Shown here piece after piece: positions 19,362 through 27,732 of a stretch of DNA of 64,000 nucleotides. Under the pieces are notes generated by a model, which did not search any database, had not been told where the DNA came from, and saw nothing but the letters and a program-made list of their open reading frames with translations. Position 1 is the first letter of the stretch, and the number at the start of each line of letters is the position of its first letter. The DNA lies in NCBI GenBank assembly GCA_035559815.1, contig DATMAT010000076.1, positions 1 to 64,000 on the forward strand, in the 5' to 3' direction. A program made the position numbers and the translations under genes. This DNA comes from Thermodesulfobacteriota bacterium. GTDB taxonomy: Bacteria > Desulfobacterota_D > UBA1144 > Nemesobacterales > CSP1-2.

Positions 19362-20069
19362 CTAAGGTACATGCGGAACATTAACCGCGTTCCAGCCGGG
19401 AATAAAATTAGAAAAATCTGCCCTGTTTGCAGTGATTTCGTATGTCTGGCTCACAAGAGAATCACTCAAACTGACACTGGTTATGCCGGTCTCATCAAAT
19501 TGCGCCGGGGTCTTCACCGCATAGGTGACAGCTACCACAAATGTTGTGACCCCGTTCAGTACATCTTGTGTGGTTGTAACTTGCTTCACGGCATAGAGTG
19601 GCGTGCTGCCAGTCCCGGAAATTACCGCACCATCCGCTTTACACTGTGTTACCGTTGTCCTGAAATTCAGGTTGTTGGGATTAAAGTTATTTATATCGAC
19701 GGCCGCACATGTGGTTTCTGTGATTCCATTGGCAGGATTTGGTGTTATAGCTTCTAATGGGTCGCATGGACATTCACCGCAGGCAGAGTTGGTCGAGCCG
19801 CTGCAGTAATCGGTATTAGGAATTTTTCCGGCCTGAGCTTGTACATATGCGTTAGCATTATACAAATATAGTCGCTTCGCCTCCGCCATATCCGTATCAC
19901 TCACAAACTGTATGACGTTGGTAGCAACGGTTCCCTGTTCCGCCAGTTGCTTTTGCCTTAGCGAGAGGAATTGCATCTGGGCCGCAGCCAAAAACCCTAG
20001 TGCCATTATGAAAACTGCGACCAGAATCTCCAGAAGGGTAAATCCATTTTGGTTCTTGATCCTTGACAT
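19362..20069 (-). CDS. pilV: PilV-type minor pilin
   Basis: 235 residues from ATG 20069. The leader MSRIKNQNG is followed by FTLLEILVAVFIMALGFLAAAQ, the classic N-methylated prepilin start with Glu5. A longer frame starts at ATG 20084, but 20069 has GAGGT six bases upstream and leaves about 23 bases of leader after the sigma-54 promoter. The body contains a cysteine-rich loop (SGSTNSACGECPCDP). It is the first gene of the minor pilin operon pilV-W-X-Y1-fimU. No major pilin or pilus motor gene is present in the window. Confidence 0.87.
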   Translation of the reverse strand: MSRIKNQNGFTLLEILVAVFIMALGFLAAAQMQFLSLRQKQLAEQGTVATNVIQFVSDTDMAEAKRLYLYNANAYVQAQAGKIPNTDYCSGSTNSACGECPCDPLEAITPNPANGITETTCAAVDINNFNPNNLNFRTTVTQCKADGAVISGTGSTPLYAVKQVTTTQDVLNGVTTFVVAVTYAVKTPAQFDETGITSVSLSDSLVSQTYEITANRADFSNFIPGWNAVNVPHVP

Positions 20070-20102
20070 TATCCTACCTCGCATGGATTTTTTGTTATTT
20101 TT

Positions 20103-20118
20103 TGCAATGCCTGTGCCA
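20103..20118 (-). promoter_or_regulatory. Sigma-54 promoter of the minor-pilin operon
   Basis: Read on the minus strand this is TGGCACAGGCATTGCA, a full match to TGGYAYRNNNNTTGCW. GG (complement of 20116-20117) and GC (complement of 20104-20105) are separated by exactly ten bases. Transcription would start near 20092, about 23 bases before the pilV ATG. Sigma-54 with PilR-type activators is well known for the major pilin gene; its use for minor pilins is less usual. Confidence 0.8.
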
Positions 20119-20234
20119 ACAAGTTAAGAAGTCTAACCATCGGCCAATACAGAAGATTTTTTGGTTATATCTGGATTGCTCTAAATAATGGCGCAAATAG
20201 TTTCATGAAGTGTGCAATTATTTGCGCAGATGGG

Positions 20235-21770
20235 TCATTTATCATCGAACCTGGGAAATAGGCTGGCTCCTTTTTCTATGAGCCATCCCGACTTAACTAC
20301 ACCCCATTCTTTAGCCTTTGTAAAACTCTGAGATTCGATCGGCTCAGGGAATCCAATCTTATTCCAGATCGTTTCAGCAGACTTGGGCATGAAAGGGGAT
20401 ATCAAAATAGCGATTACTCTGATCGATTCAACCAGTGTCCAGAGAACAGACCCGAGCCTTTCTTTATTCCCGGATTTTCCAAGAGCCCAAGGTGCGGACT
20501 CGTCTACATATTTGTTCACAAAGGCTATAAAATCCCATATGGCGCCAAGAGCTTTATGGAAAGCCACCTCATTCATAGCTTCGTCCACCTGCTCCGAGGT
20601 GGCAAGGGCTTTTTTCTGAATCCTTGCATCGATAGGTTCTAAGGAAGAGGGAGCAGGAATTTTGCCCTGGAAGTATTTCTCTATCAAGCCTAGGGAGCGG
20701 CTGACCAAATTACCTAGCCCGTTGGCCAGGTCGCCATTTATCCTGCCGACCAGTGCACCCCTCGAAAAATCCCCATCAAGACCGAATGGAACTTCTCTTA
20801 AAAGGAAATATCTGAGGGCATCAGCACCAAATTCGTCCACAACCGCATAGGGGTCCACGACGTTTCCTTTTGATTTAGACATCTTTTCCCCCTCCACAGT
20901 CCACCAGCCATGGGCAAACACCTTTCGCGGCGGAGTCAATCCCGCAGACATAAGAAAGGCGGGCCAGTAAACTGCGTGAAAGCGGAGTATGTCCTTTCCC
21001 ACAAGATGTACATCCGCTGGCCAAATTTCTTCGAACCTTCCCCCATCTTCGGGGAACCCAGCCGCAGTTATGTAGTTCGTAAGCGCATCAAACCACACAT
21101 AGATTACATGCTTTGGCTTATCGGGAATGGGGATCCCCCAGGAGAAGGATGTACGGCTTATGCTGAGGTCGCGAAGCCCTCCTCTCACGAAGCTGACGAC
21201 CTCGTTTTTTCTGAAAGACGGCTGGACAAAATCAGGATTGTTCTCATAGAATTCCAAAAGAGGCTTTTCGTATTTGGATAATCTAAAGAAATAACTTTCC
21301 TCCTTCAGCCTCTCCACCGGACGGCCACAGTCGGGGCATGTCCTTGAACCACCGAGCTGAGTTTCCGTCCAGAATGTTTCGTCGAATACGCAGTACCAGT
21401 CCTCGTATTCCCCCAGATATATATCACCACGACTGTTTACCCTACGGAACAGTTCAAGCACAGCTTTCTTATGTCTTTCCTCAGTAGTCCTGATGAAGTC
21501 ATCGTTCTGTATATTCAGCTTCTCCCATAAACCTTTGAATCTCTGCACCACCCTGTCGGCAAGCTCAATCGGTTTCTCGCCGGATGCTAAGGCCACTCTT
21601 TCTATCTTCTGCCCGTGTTCATCCGTGCCGGTAAGGAAAAAAACCCGGTCGCCGACGAGCCTTCTAAACCGGGCTATCACGTCGGCAGCAACGGTAGTGT
21701 AGGCATGGCCGATATGTGGAACGTCGTTTACGTAATAAATTGGGGTTGTAACGTAGAAGGTTTTAGACAT
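20235..21770 (-). CDS. metG: Methionyl-tRNA synthetase
   Basis: 511 residues of a class I aminoacyl-tRNA synthetase charging tRNA-Met. PHIGHAYTTVAADV contains the HIGH signature (residues 19-22), and EKMSKSKGNVVDP, near residue 297, contains KMSKS. A zinc knuckle reduced to RTCPDCGRPVERL is visible in the connective peptide. The anticodon-binding helical domain ends the protein; there is no C-terminal EMAP/tRNA-binding extension, so this is the short, MetG2-like form. It is the last gene of pyrE-holB-metG, with a 69-bp gap after holB. Confidence 0.96.
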   Translation of the reverse strand: MSKTFYVTTPIYYVNDVPHIGHAYTTVAADVIARFRRLVGDRVFFLTGTDEHGQKIERVALASGEKPIELADRVVQRFKGLWEKLNIQNDDFIRTTEERHKKAVLELFRRVNSRGDIYLGEYEDWYCVFDETFWTETQLGGSRTCPDCGRPVERLKEESYFFRLSKYEKPLLEFYENNPDFVQPSFRKNEVVSFVRGGLRDLSISRTSFSWGIPIPDKPKHVIYVWFDALTNYITAAGFPEDGGRFEEIWPADVHLVGKDILRFHAVYWPAFLMSAGLTPPRKVFAHGWWTVEGEKMSKSKGNVVDPYAVVDEFGADALRYFLLREVPFGLDGDFSRGALVGRINGDLANGLGNLVSRSLGLIEKYFQGKIPAPSSLEPIDARIQKKALATSEQVDEAMNEVAFHKALGAIWDFIAFVNKYVDESAPWALGKSGNKERLGSVLWTLVESIRVIAILISPFMPKSAETIWNKIGFPEPIESQSFTKAKEWGVVKSGWLIEKGASLFPRFDDK

Positions 21771-21839
21771 AAAGGCTTATCTCCTTATTCGTGGATAGTG
21801 TTTCGTGATCCGATACACGAAATACGAGCCACCGGATAC

Positions 21840-22853
21840 CTACTCCGCGATCTTCATAACCAGATTTTCGAGCGCTATCTGTTTATTTGCATTACCTCGA
21901 AATATAGCGTAACGAGCATCCTGAAGAAACTTCATTTTATCCAATATATTATCCACGCTCCACCTGCCGGCAAGGTTAGAAGCCAATGAACTCAAATCTC
22001 GGTTTGTCAAAGAGTCCCGTTCAAACCCCAATTTTACTAAAGCTAAATCGCGAAGCCAGAGTGAAATAACCTCGAGTAAAAACGAAACCTTTTCCATATC
22101 TTCCCAAGACGAGTCCTTTTGTATTGACTCTAAAAATCCGAGGACATGGGAGGCACAGAGCGGGTTTATATTCGAGAGTCTGACCAGCATCTCTTTCCTC
22201 TCTGCAAGTGCTTCTTTATCAAAGCCAAGCGCTCTACCGAGACTTCCCGACGAGAGCTTTGCTGAAACCCAGGCTTCTTCGGTAGATAAGTCTGTCCTTT
22301 TTTTTATCTCGTCAACCATTATTTCATCAGGGATACCAGTAAATTCAAGCAACTGACACCTAGAACGTATAGTCGGAAGGAGTAACTCGGGCTGGGAGGC
22401 GATGAGGATGATGATTGAATCGGATGGCGGCTCTTCCAGGGTTTTAAGAAAGGCGTTCTGGGCATTCGGGTTCATCCTCTCGGCTTCGTCTACGATGGCA
22501 ACCTTAAACCTCCCTTCAAACGGTTTAAGAAAAAGCCTCTCTTCGACTTCCTCGCGTATCTGGTCAACCTTTATATCTTTGACTCCCTTGTACTCTACGA
22601 GAAATACATCCGGGTGCATTCCTTTATCAATTTTTTTGCATGAATTGCAACCGCAAGGTTCCCCTGCTGACTCCAATTCTTCCTCTAATGTCTTAATACA
22701 ATTTAAAACCTTTGCGAATTCAATCGCCACTAGCTTTTTGCCAACCCCTTCCGGCCCAAAAAAGAGGTAGGAATGAGCAATCCGGCTATGGCGGACTGCA
22801 CGGAGTAGCGATCTTTTCTGAAATTCGTGGCCCAGGATATTCTTGAAAAACAT
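21840..22853 (-). CDS. holB: DNA polymerase III delta-prime subunit
   Basis: 337 residues of the clamp-loader AAA+ fold. FFGPEGVGKKLVAIEFAK is the P-loop region. The zinc-binding module has one cysteine in VLNCIK and three in EPCGCNSCKK. VDEAERMNPNAQNAFLKTLEEP is the Walker B segment, and TIRSRCQLLEF holds the SRC sensor motif. Delta-prime helps load the beta clamp during replication. The order holB-metG is common in bacteria and supports the call over DnaX, which would be longer and carry tau domains. The start is ATG 22853. Confidence 0.92.
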   Translation of the reverse strand: MFFKNILGHEFQKRSLLRAVRHSRIAHSYLFFGPEGVGKKLVAIEFAKVLNCIKTLEEELESAGEPCGCNSCKKIDKGMHPDVFLVEYKGVKDIKVDQIREEVEERLFLKPFEGRFKVAIVDEAERMNPNAQNAFLKTLEEPPSDSIIILIASQPELLLPTIRSRCQLLEFTGIPDEIMVDEIKKRTDLSTEEAWVSAKLSSGSLGRALGFDKEALAERKEMLVRLSNINPLCASHVLGFLESIQKDSSWEDMEKVSFLLEVISLWLRDLALVKLGFERDSLTNRDLSSLASNLAGRWSVDNILDKMKFLQDARYAIFRGNANKQIALENLVMKIAE

Positions 22854-22885
22854 GTGACCTACATAAACATTCGTTTATTCAACAC

Positions 22886-23437
22886 CTAAAGTAGTTCCTC
22901 AATCCGAAATATCGAAAAGAATTCATATCCCATATCTTCAAATACCTTCCTTGCTCCTTCATCCCTATCCACTATAACCAAGACTTTTTTTACACCGGCG
23001 CCGAAACTTCTCACCGCTTCAATTGCCTTAAGTATAGAACCCCCGGTGGTTGAAACGTCCTCGACGATTGCCGTTTTATCCCCGGGTTTTAGATTACCCT
23101 CGATTAATTTCCCGGTCCCGTGTTGTTTCTCCTCTTTTCTGACCAGAAATCCCCGAACGGGATAGCCGTCCTGGTAGCTTTGGGAAATGATAGAACCAAC
23201 TATAGGGTCTGCTCCCACCGTTGGTCCGCCTACAGCTTGAATTTGGGAATCCCTGCGAATGACTTCGAGGAAAATTTTCCCCACCAAATAAACACCTTCC
23301 GGATGAAGGGTGGTAAGCCGTGCATCGATGTAGTAATCGCTTTCTTTGCCAGAGGAGAGCCTGAACTTGCCCCGGAGAATAGAATTTTCCTTGAGAATTA
23401 CTTTGAGCCTTTCCCGATTTGCATCCGTTTCTGGCAT
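22886..23437 (-). CDS. pyrE: Orotate phosphoribosyltransferase
   Basis: 183 residues from ATG 23437. It converts orotate and PRPP to OMP in pyrimidine synthesis. The PRPP-binding motif AIVEDVSTTGGSILKAIEAV is clear, and GKFRLSSGKESDYYIDARL is the conserved N-terminal segment. The frame continues upstream to a TTG at 23506, but the extra 23 residues are Arg/Gly/Ser-rich and unlike the family. ATG 23437 has GGGAG close upstream. It lies 32 bp before holB on the same strand. Confidence 0.93.
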   Translation of the reverse strand: MPETDANRERLKVILKENSILRGKFRLSSGKESDYYIDARLTTLHPEGVYLVGKIFLEVIRRDSQIQAVGGPTVGADPIVGSIISQSYQDGYPVRGFLVRKEEKQHGTGKLIEGNLKPGDKTAIVEDVSTTGGSILKAIEAVRSFGAGVKKVLVIVDRDEGARKVFEDMGYEFFSIFRIEELL

Positions 23438-23608
23438 GTGACTCCCTGAAGAACTACCCCTCCTGTTCCCACGGGCCCGGATTACCTGAGACCCTATGTG
23501 CTCCAAATAACGCCCTTTGCAGTGTGAGAAAATCTAACCGTAGTTGGGTTTTGTTGTCAATCACATTAGATAGTCAAGTTTACTGTTTAACCCGACACGA
23601 GGCTTTTG

Positions 23609-25189
23609 TTATCTTCGCAAGCGAAAGCTAGCCCAATTGATGCCGAGCTTTCTCATCCGCGCCCTAAGGGTATGTGGGTTGATTTTAAGGAGCGTTGCTG
23701 CTCCATGCAATCCTTCTATACGGCCATGTGTAGCTGCAAGAACCGTCTCGATGTACCGCTTTGTTGCTGTATCCAAAGGGACAATCGTTGTTGTGGCCTT
23801 CGTTTCTAGTGATTCTTTTAACGAGTTAGTTGGCTTAGTTGCTATACCCAAATCTGTAGCAACACCCAAGGCTTTTGCTACTTCTAGTCTCTCTCCATCC
23901 CCGAGTATCACGGCTCGGTCTATCACTGAGCTAAATTCACGCACGTTCCCCGGCCAATGGTAGGAGAGTAGGAGGGCGATGTCTTCAGATGATGGCATCT
24001 GCAGCTTTAGTCCAAAACGCATGGCTGCCCGGCGGGAAAAATGCTCTGCTAAGATAGGAATATCTTCACGACGTTCCCGCAGCGGCGGAAGGACAATTGG
24101 AAACACAGCAATCCGATACCACAAGTCTTCCCGGAAACTGCCGCCTTGCACCATAGCTGCTAGGTCTCGGTGGGTGGCGGCCACAATCCGGACATCTACT
24201 TTGATTGATTTTTCTCCGCCTACCCGTTCGAATGAACCATCCTGAAGAACTCGAAGGAGTCTGACCTGAGCAGCTCGTGGTAGTTCCCCAATCTCGTCGA
24301 GGAATAACGTTCCTCCATCGGCGCGTTCAAACCAGCCCTGATGGGTAGTCACAGCCCCCGTGAAGCTGCCTTTCTCATGCCCGAAGAGTTCGGAATCAAT
24401 CAGACCAGGGGAAATCGCCCCGCAATTGACCCGGATGAACGGCCCTTGAGCGTGCCGGGAGCGGTTATGAATAGCACGGGCTACAACCTCTTTGCCCGAG
24501 CCGGTTTCGCCGAAAATGAGTACTGGCACATCGGATGGTGCCACAAGTCTAACGCGCTCCATTACCGAGCTCAATCCTCCATCGGCTCCAATTATTGTTT
24601 CTGACAGGTCTTCCCGACCGAGACGAGCGAGCAGGGAACGTTTGTCTGCCTCGGCTGCTTCTCGAAGCGCATTGAGTTCACGAAGGCGACGGTCGTTCTC
24701 GAGTGCAACAGCAAAGGGCTCAAGAAGGGACTTACAGATTCTTTCGTCCTCAGCGCTAAAGCGATGAGGAGACTTCGCTACTAGGAGCAAAAGTCCAAAT
24801 GTACCGTGTTCGCTGGCGAGCGGCCCGACCAGGACATCGCCCCGAATAGAGGGGGGTATTGCTGTAAAGGAAACATGATTTGTCCTGTCCTCGTCTTTAC
24901 GGAGTTTTATTTCTCCACGCGAGCACCAATGAAGTAGCTGTTTCATGTCATTTGCTGTCCACTCCGTCTGATGGCTTGTGAGCTTTTCGCCGATTCGTGG
25001 AGGACCAACCGCTACTGCTTCCATGCGAGACTGTTTTTTGTCAATTCTGCAAACAATTAAGCGGTCGATCAGCATCCGGACTGCCAGTATCTTTGCTATA
25101 TTCGTGGCGCACTCGGTGATTTCTATGTGGCGACAGGCCTCACGCCACACGCCTAACATAAGCTCTTTGAACTTTTCCACAATAATCAC
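23609..25189 (-). CDS. Sigma-54-dependent transcriptional activator with GAF-like sensor region
   Basis: 526 residues. An N-terminal region of about 185 residues, GAF-like in pattern, leads to the AAA+ domain. Walker A FGETGSGKEVVARAI lies near residue 228, the sigma-54 contact loop reads EKGSFTGAV near 274, Walker B GGTLFLDEIGEL lies near 294, and the arginine-finger segment is SFREDLWYRIAVFP. The protein ends in a Fis-type helix-turn-helix (GRIEGLHGAATLLKINPHTL). The contact loop is GSFTGA rather than GAFTGA, a tolerated variant. It is divergent from an ABC transporter operon with a sigma-54 promoter, so it most likely activates that operon; its ligand is unknown. The start seems to be GTG 25189. 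Its base composition looks richer in GC than its neighbours, which may mean transfer. Confidence 0.9.
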   Translation of the reverse strand: MIIVEKFKELMLGVWREACRHIEITECATNIAKILAVRMLIDRLIVCRIDKKQSRMEAVAVGPPRIGEKLTSHQTEWTANDMKQLLHWCSRGEIKLRKDEDRTNHVSFTAIPPSIRGDVLVGPLASEHGTFGLLLLVAKSPHRFSAEDERICKSLLEPFAVALENDRRLRELNALREAAEADKRSLLARLGREDLSETIIGADGGLSSVMERVRLVAPSDVPVLIFGETGSGKEVVARAIHNRSRHAQGPFIRVNCGAISPGLIDSELFGHEKGSFTGAVTTHQGWFERADGGTLFLDEIGELPRAAQVRLLRVLQDGSFERVGGEKSIKVDVRIVAATHRDLAAMVQGGSFREDLWYRIAVFPIVLPPLRERREDIPILAEHFSRRAAMRFGLKLQMPSSEDIALLLSYHWPGNVREFSSVIDRAVILGDGERLEVAKALGVATDLGIATKPTNSLKESLETKATTTIVPLDTATKRYIETVLAATHGRIEGLHGAATLLKINPHTLRARMRKLGINWASFRLRR

Positions 25190-25450
25190 CGTGATATATA
25201 CTGGATTTTAATTGTAAATATGACGGCTAATTTATCATATTTCATGACATCGAGTCAACTCTATGGATTTGATGATATTATCAGGCATTCTGAATGGACG
25301 CCAATAAATACAATCTTAGGTTATAATACGGAAAAAATGTTGCAAAAGTATACAAGATGCTTTAAACATGAACAGCAAATTGGTGAGTTATGCAGCACTA
25401 AGGCTTCTTCTTTTCATAAAATTCCCAGGGAAATATATAAAATTTTAATT
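25190..25450. other. Divergent control region between activator and transporter operon
   Basis: AT-rich, about 260 bp before the sigma-54 promoter. This is where upstream activator sites should be. A weak dyad TGATGATATTATCA lies around 25269-25282, and GTATAC occurs near 25348. Neither is strong enough to call an operator. No open frame here looks coding. Confidence 0.4.
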
Positions 25451-25466
25451 TGGCATTACCCTTGCT
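25451..25466 (+). promoter_or_regulatory. Sigma-54 promoter of the sulfonate-type ABC operon
   Basis: TGGCATTACCCTTGCT fits the sigma-54 consensus except for T in place of R at one position. GG is at 25452-25453 and GC at 25464-25465, with ten bases between. Transcription would start near 25477, about 40 bases before the ATG of the binding-protein gene. It faces away from the gene of a sigma-54 activator, the classical arrangement. Confidence 0.8.
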
Positions 25467-25518
25467 TGTTGTAGAAACCCAATAAAACAAAAGTAAACAA
25501 ATGTGGAGGCAGAAAACA

Positions 25519-26577
25519 ATGAGATATCCATCATGGATGTTATTTTTGGGTTTAGCCTTGGGGATGCTAATTTTGAGCCTGGCACTGTTCGCAAGGGGAG
25601 AAGAAGTGACCATTCGCGCCGGTCATTTCCCAAACATAACCCACGCTCAGGGGATAATCGGACAGGCAAACGGGTGGTTTGAAAAAGCATTAGGGAAAAA
25701 TACAAAAGTCGATTGGAAAATCTTCAATGCCGGCCCCTCAGCAATCGAGGCACTATTTGCCGGCCAGCTTGACATTACCTACATAGGTCCCAATCCCGCT
25801 ATCAACGGCTACGTGAAATCTAAAGGCGAGGCTCTGCGCATCATTGCCGGTGGGGCAAGCGGCGGAGCCGGTCTTGTAGTAAGAACGGACTCGGGCATAA
25901 ATACCGTGAAGGATTTCGATGGTAAAAAGATAGCATCCCCACAACTGGGAAATACTCAAGATGTTGCGCTCCGGGCTTGGCTCATTGAGAACGGTTTTAA
26001 TCTTAAGGAAAAGGGTGGAACCGTTCAAGTTATCCCTCTAGCAAACCCGGACCAATTAACTCTCTTCCTAAGAAAGGAAATCGACGGGGCATGGACTGTG
26101 GAACCCTGGGTTACGCGACTGATACTAGAGGGCAACGGAAGGCTTTTTCTCGATGAGAGAGAAATCTGGCCCGACGGGAAATTTGTTACAACTCACCTTA
26201 TTGTGAGCACCAAGTTTCTTAAAGAGCATCCGGATTTAGTTAAAAAATGGTTAGCCGCCCACGTGGAACTAACGGAATGGATAAACAAAAATCCTGTGGA
26301 AGCTAAAACCCTGCTAAACGAGGAAATAAAAAGAGAAACGGGGAAAGCCATTCCTCAAAACGTTTTAGATGAATCACTCAAAAGGCTCGACATCACCTAT
26401 GACCCGATTGCAAGTTCACTCTTTAAATCGGCGAAATCGGCATACGAACTAGGATTCCTGGGCAGCGAACAGCCAGACCTATCGAACATCTACGACCTCA
26501 CTTTATTAAACGAGGTTCTAGCTGAAAAGGGACTTCAACCCGTAAAACACGACATCACAAAAGCAAGCAGCAAATGA
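25519..26577 (+). CDS. Sulfonate/taurine-type ABC transporter substrate-binding protein
   Basis: 352 residues from ATG 25519, preferred because GGAGG (25505-25509) is nine bases upstream; an earlier ATG at 25501 precedes that site. A signal peptide (MLFLGLALGMLILSLALFARG) leads to the SsuA/TauA/NMT1-like fold: RAGHFPNITHAQGIIGQANG, DITYIGPNPAINGYV and GKKIASPQLGNTQDVALRAW. It acts in the periplasm. The family imports sulfonates, taurine, nitrate or pyrimidine precursors, and the exact ligand cannot be read. The TusA domain on the partner ATPase points to a sulfur compound. It is first in the operon, 60 bp before the ATPase gene. Confidence 0.88.
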   Translation: MRYPSWMLFLGLALGMLILSLALFARGEEVTIRAGHFPNITHAQGIIGQANGWFEKALGKNTKVDWKIFNAGPSAIEALFAGQLDITYIGPNPAINGYVKSKGEALRIIAGGASGGAGLVVRTDSGINTVKDFDGKKIASPQLGNTQDVALRAWLIENGFNLKEKGGTVQVIPLANPDQLTLFLRKEIDGAWTVEPWVTRLILEGNGRLFLDEREIWPDGKFVTTHLIVSTKFLKEHPDLVKKWLAAHVELTEWINKNPVEAKTLLNEEIKRETGKAIPQNVLDESLKRLDITYDPIASSLFKSAKSAYELGFLGSEQPDLSNIYDLTLLNEVLAEKGLQPVKHDITKASSK

Positions 26578-26637
26578 GCTTTTCATATCTAGATACACAC
26601 TGGCAATAACGTCAATCATAATCAGGAGAAAGAAGAA

Positions 26638-27732
26638 ATGAACAAAACAGGACAAGAACCAGGACAAACCGCAGGCTTAACAAACCTTGCCGAATCAAAA
26701 CACCATGTGGTGATCGACATAAGGGGAGCGATTTGCCCCCACCCACTTAATGTAATAAGAGACACCATAAGGGAGCTCAATGTCGACGAAATCCTGGAGG
26801 CTATTTGCGACCACGAGCCTACGGCTAGAGAGAACGCTCCCAGGTTCTGTGCGCGGAGGAACTATCGTTTTCAGGTTATCGAAAAAGACGGCGGGTGGAG
26901 GATTCTCATCCAGAAGACTGAAGAAAAAGAGCCAAGGCTGCAAGTAGAAAATGTATCAAAGGTGTTCAAGACCAATCACGAAAACTTTACCGCTCTTGAA
27001 AATATCAACTTGACCATTCGCCAGGGAGAATTCGTTTGCCTCCTGGGTCCTTCGGGATGTGGCAAGTCCACGCTTTTAAATTTAATCGCCGGGCTCGACA
27101 AACCTACCAAGGGTGAAATCAGGTCAAACGGGAAGCTTATAACCGGCCCGGGCTCGGACCGAGTGGTTGTATTTCAGGAGGGCGCGCTTTTTCCCTGGCT
27201 TACGGTGATTGAGAACGTCGAATTTGGCCTAAAAATTCTCAAGATTGAAAACAAAATAAGAAAAACTCTGGCACTCGATTATCTCAAACTGGTCGGACTT
27301 GATGAAAAATTTTATGATTCCTATATTCACCAACTATCCGGAGGAATGAAACAGCGTGTAGCAATAGCCAGAGCATTGGCTATGGAGCCCGCTGTCCTCC
27401 TCATGGATGAACCGTTTGCGGCACTAGATGTTTATACCAGGGAAACGCTACAGGAAGAACTGCAAAACATCTGGACTGAATCGCACAAGACCATCGTCTT
27501 TGTTACACATAATGTCCAGGAGGCCGTTTTACTTGGGGACAGGGTGATAGTTTTTGCCAAAAATCCGGGAAGGATAAAGGAAGAATACGAGATTGATATC
27601 GCCAGGCCGAGGAAACTGGATGACCCGGAGGTGTTTTTGAACACCAAGTGGATCACGGACGATCTCAGAGAAGAATTAGGAGAGCCCAATGGTAACAGGA
27701 TTAATTCAAAGAAAGAGGTAGCTTACAGATGA
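26638..27732 (+). CDS. TusA/SirA domain fused to sulfonate-type ABC ATPase
   Basis: 364 residues in one uninterrupted frame. Residues 22-93 match TusA/SirA sulfur-carrier proteins: VVIDIRGAICPHPLNVIRDT holds the CPxP motif with the persulfide-type cysteine at 33, and extra cysteines are at 57 and 71. Residues 101-350 are an SsuB/TauB-like ATPase with Walker A GPSGCGKST (137-145), Q-loop VVFQEGALFPW, signature QLSGGMKQR (232-240), Walker B LLMDEP and switch VTHNVQEA. No internal start with a ribosome site lies between the domains, so they are made as one protein. It overlaps the permease gene by ATGA. In known systems TusA is a separate cytosolic protein that relays sulfur. The fusion suggests coupling of import to sulfur handling or sensing, which is an inference. 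Confidence 0.9.
   Translation: MNKTGQEPGQTAGLTNLAESKHHVVIDIRGAICPHPLNVIRDTIRELNVDEILEAICDHEPTARENAPRFCARRNYRFQVIEKDGGWRILIQKTEEKEPRLQVENVSKVFKTNHENFTALENINLTIRQGEFVCLLGPSGCGKSTLLNLIAGLDKPTKGEIRSNGKLITGPGSDRVVVFQEGALFPWLTVIENVEFGLKILKIENKIRKTLALDYLKLVGLDEKFYDSYIHQLSGGMKQRVAIARALAMEPAVLLMDEPFAALDVYTRETLQEELQNIWTESHKTIVFVTHNVQEAVLLGDRVIVFAKNPGRIKEEYEIDIARPRKLDDPEVFLNTKWITDDLREELGEPNGNRINSKKEVAYR

Noticed and set aside
26638-26940. Reading the TusA domain as a separate gene frameshifted into the ATPase
   Set aside because: The frame is continuous with no internal stop, and no ribosome site or start lies at the domain boundary.
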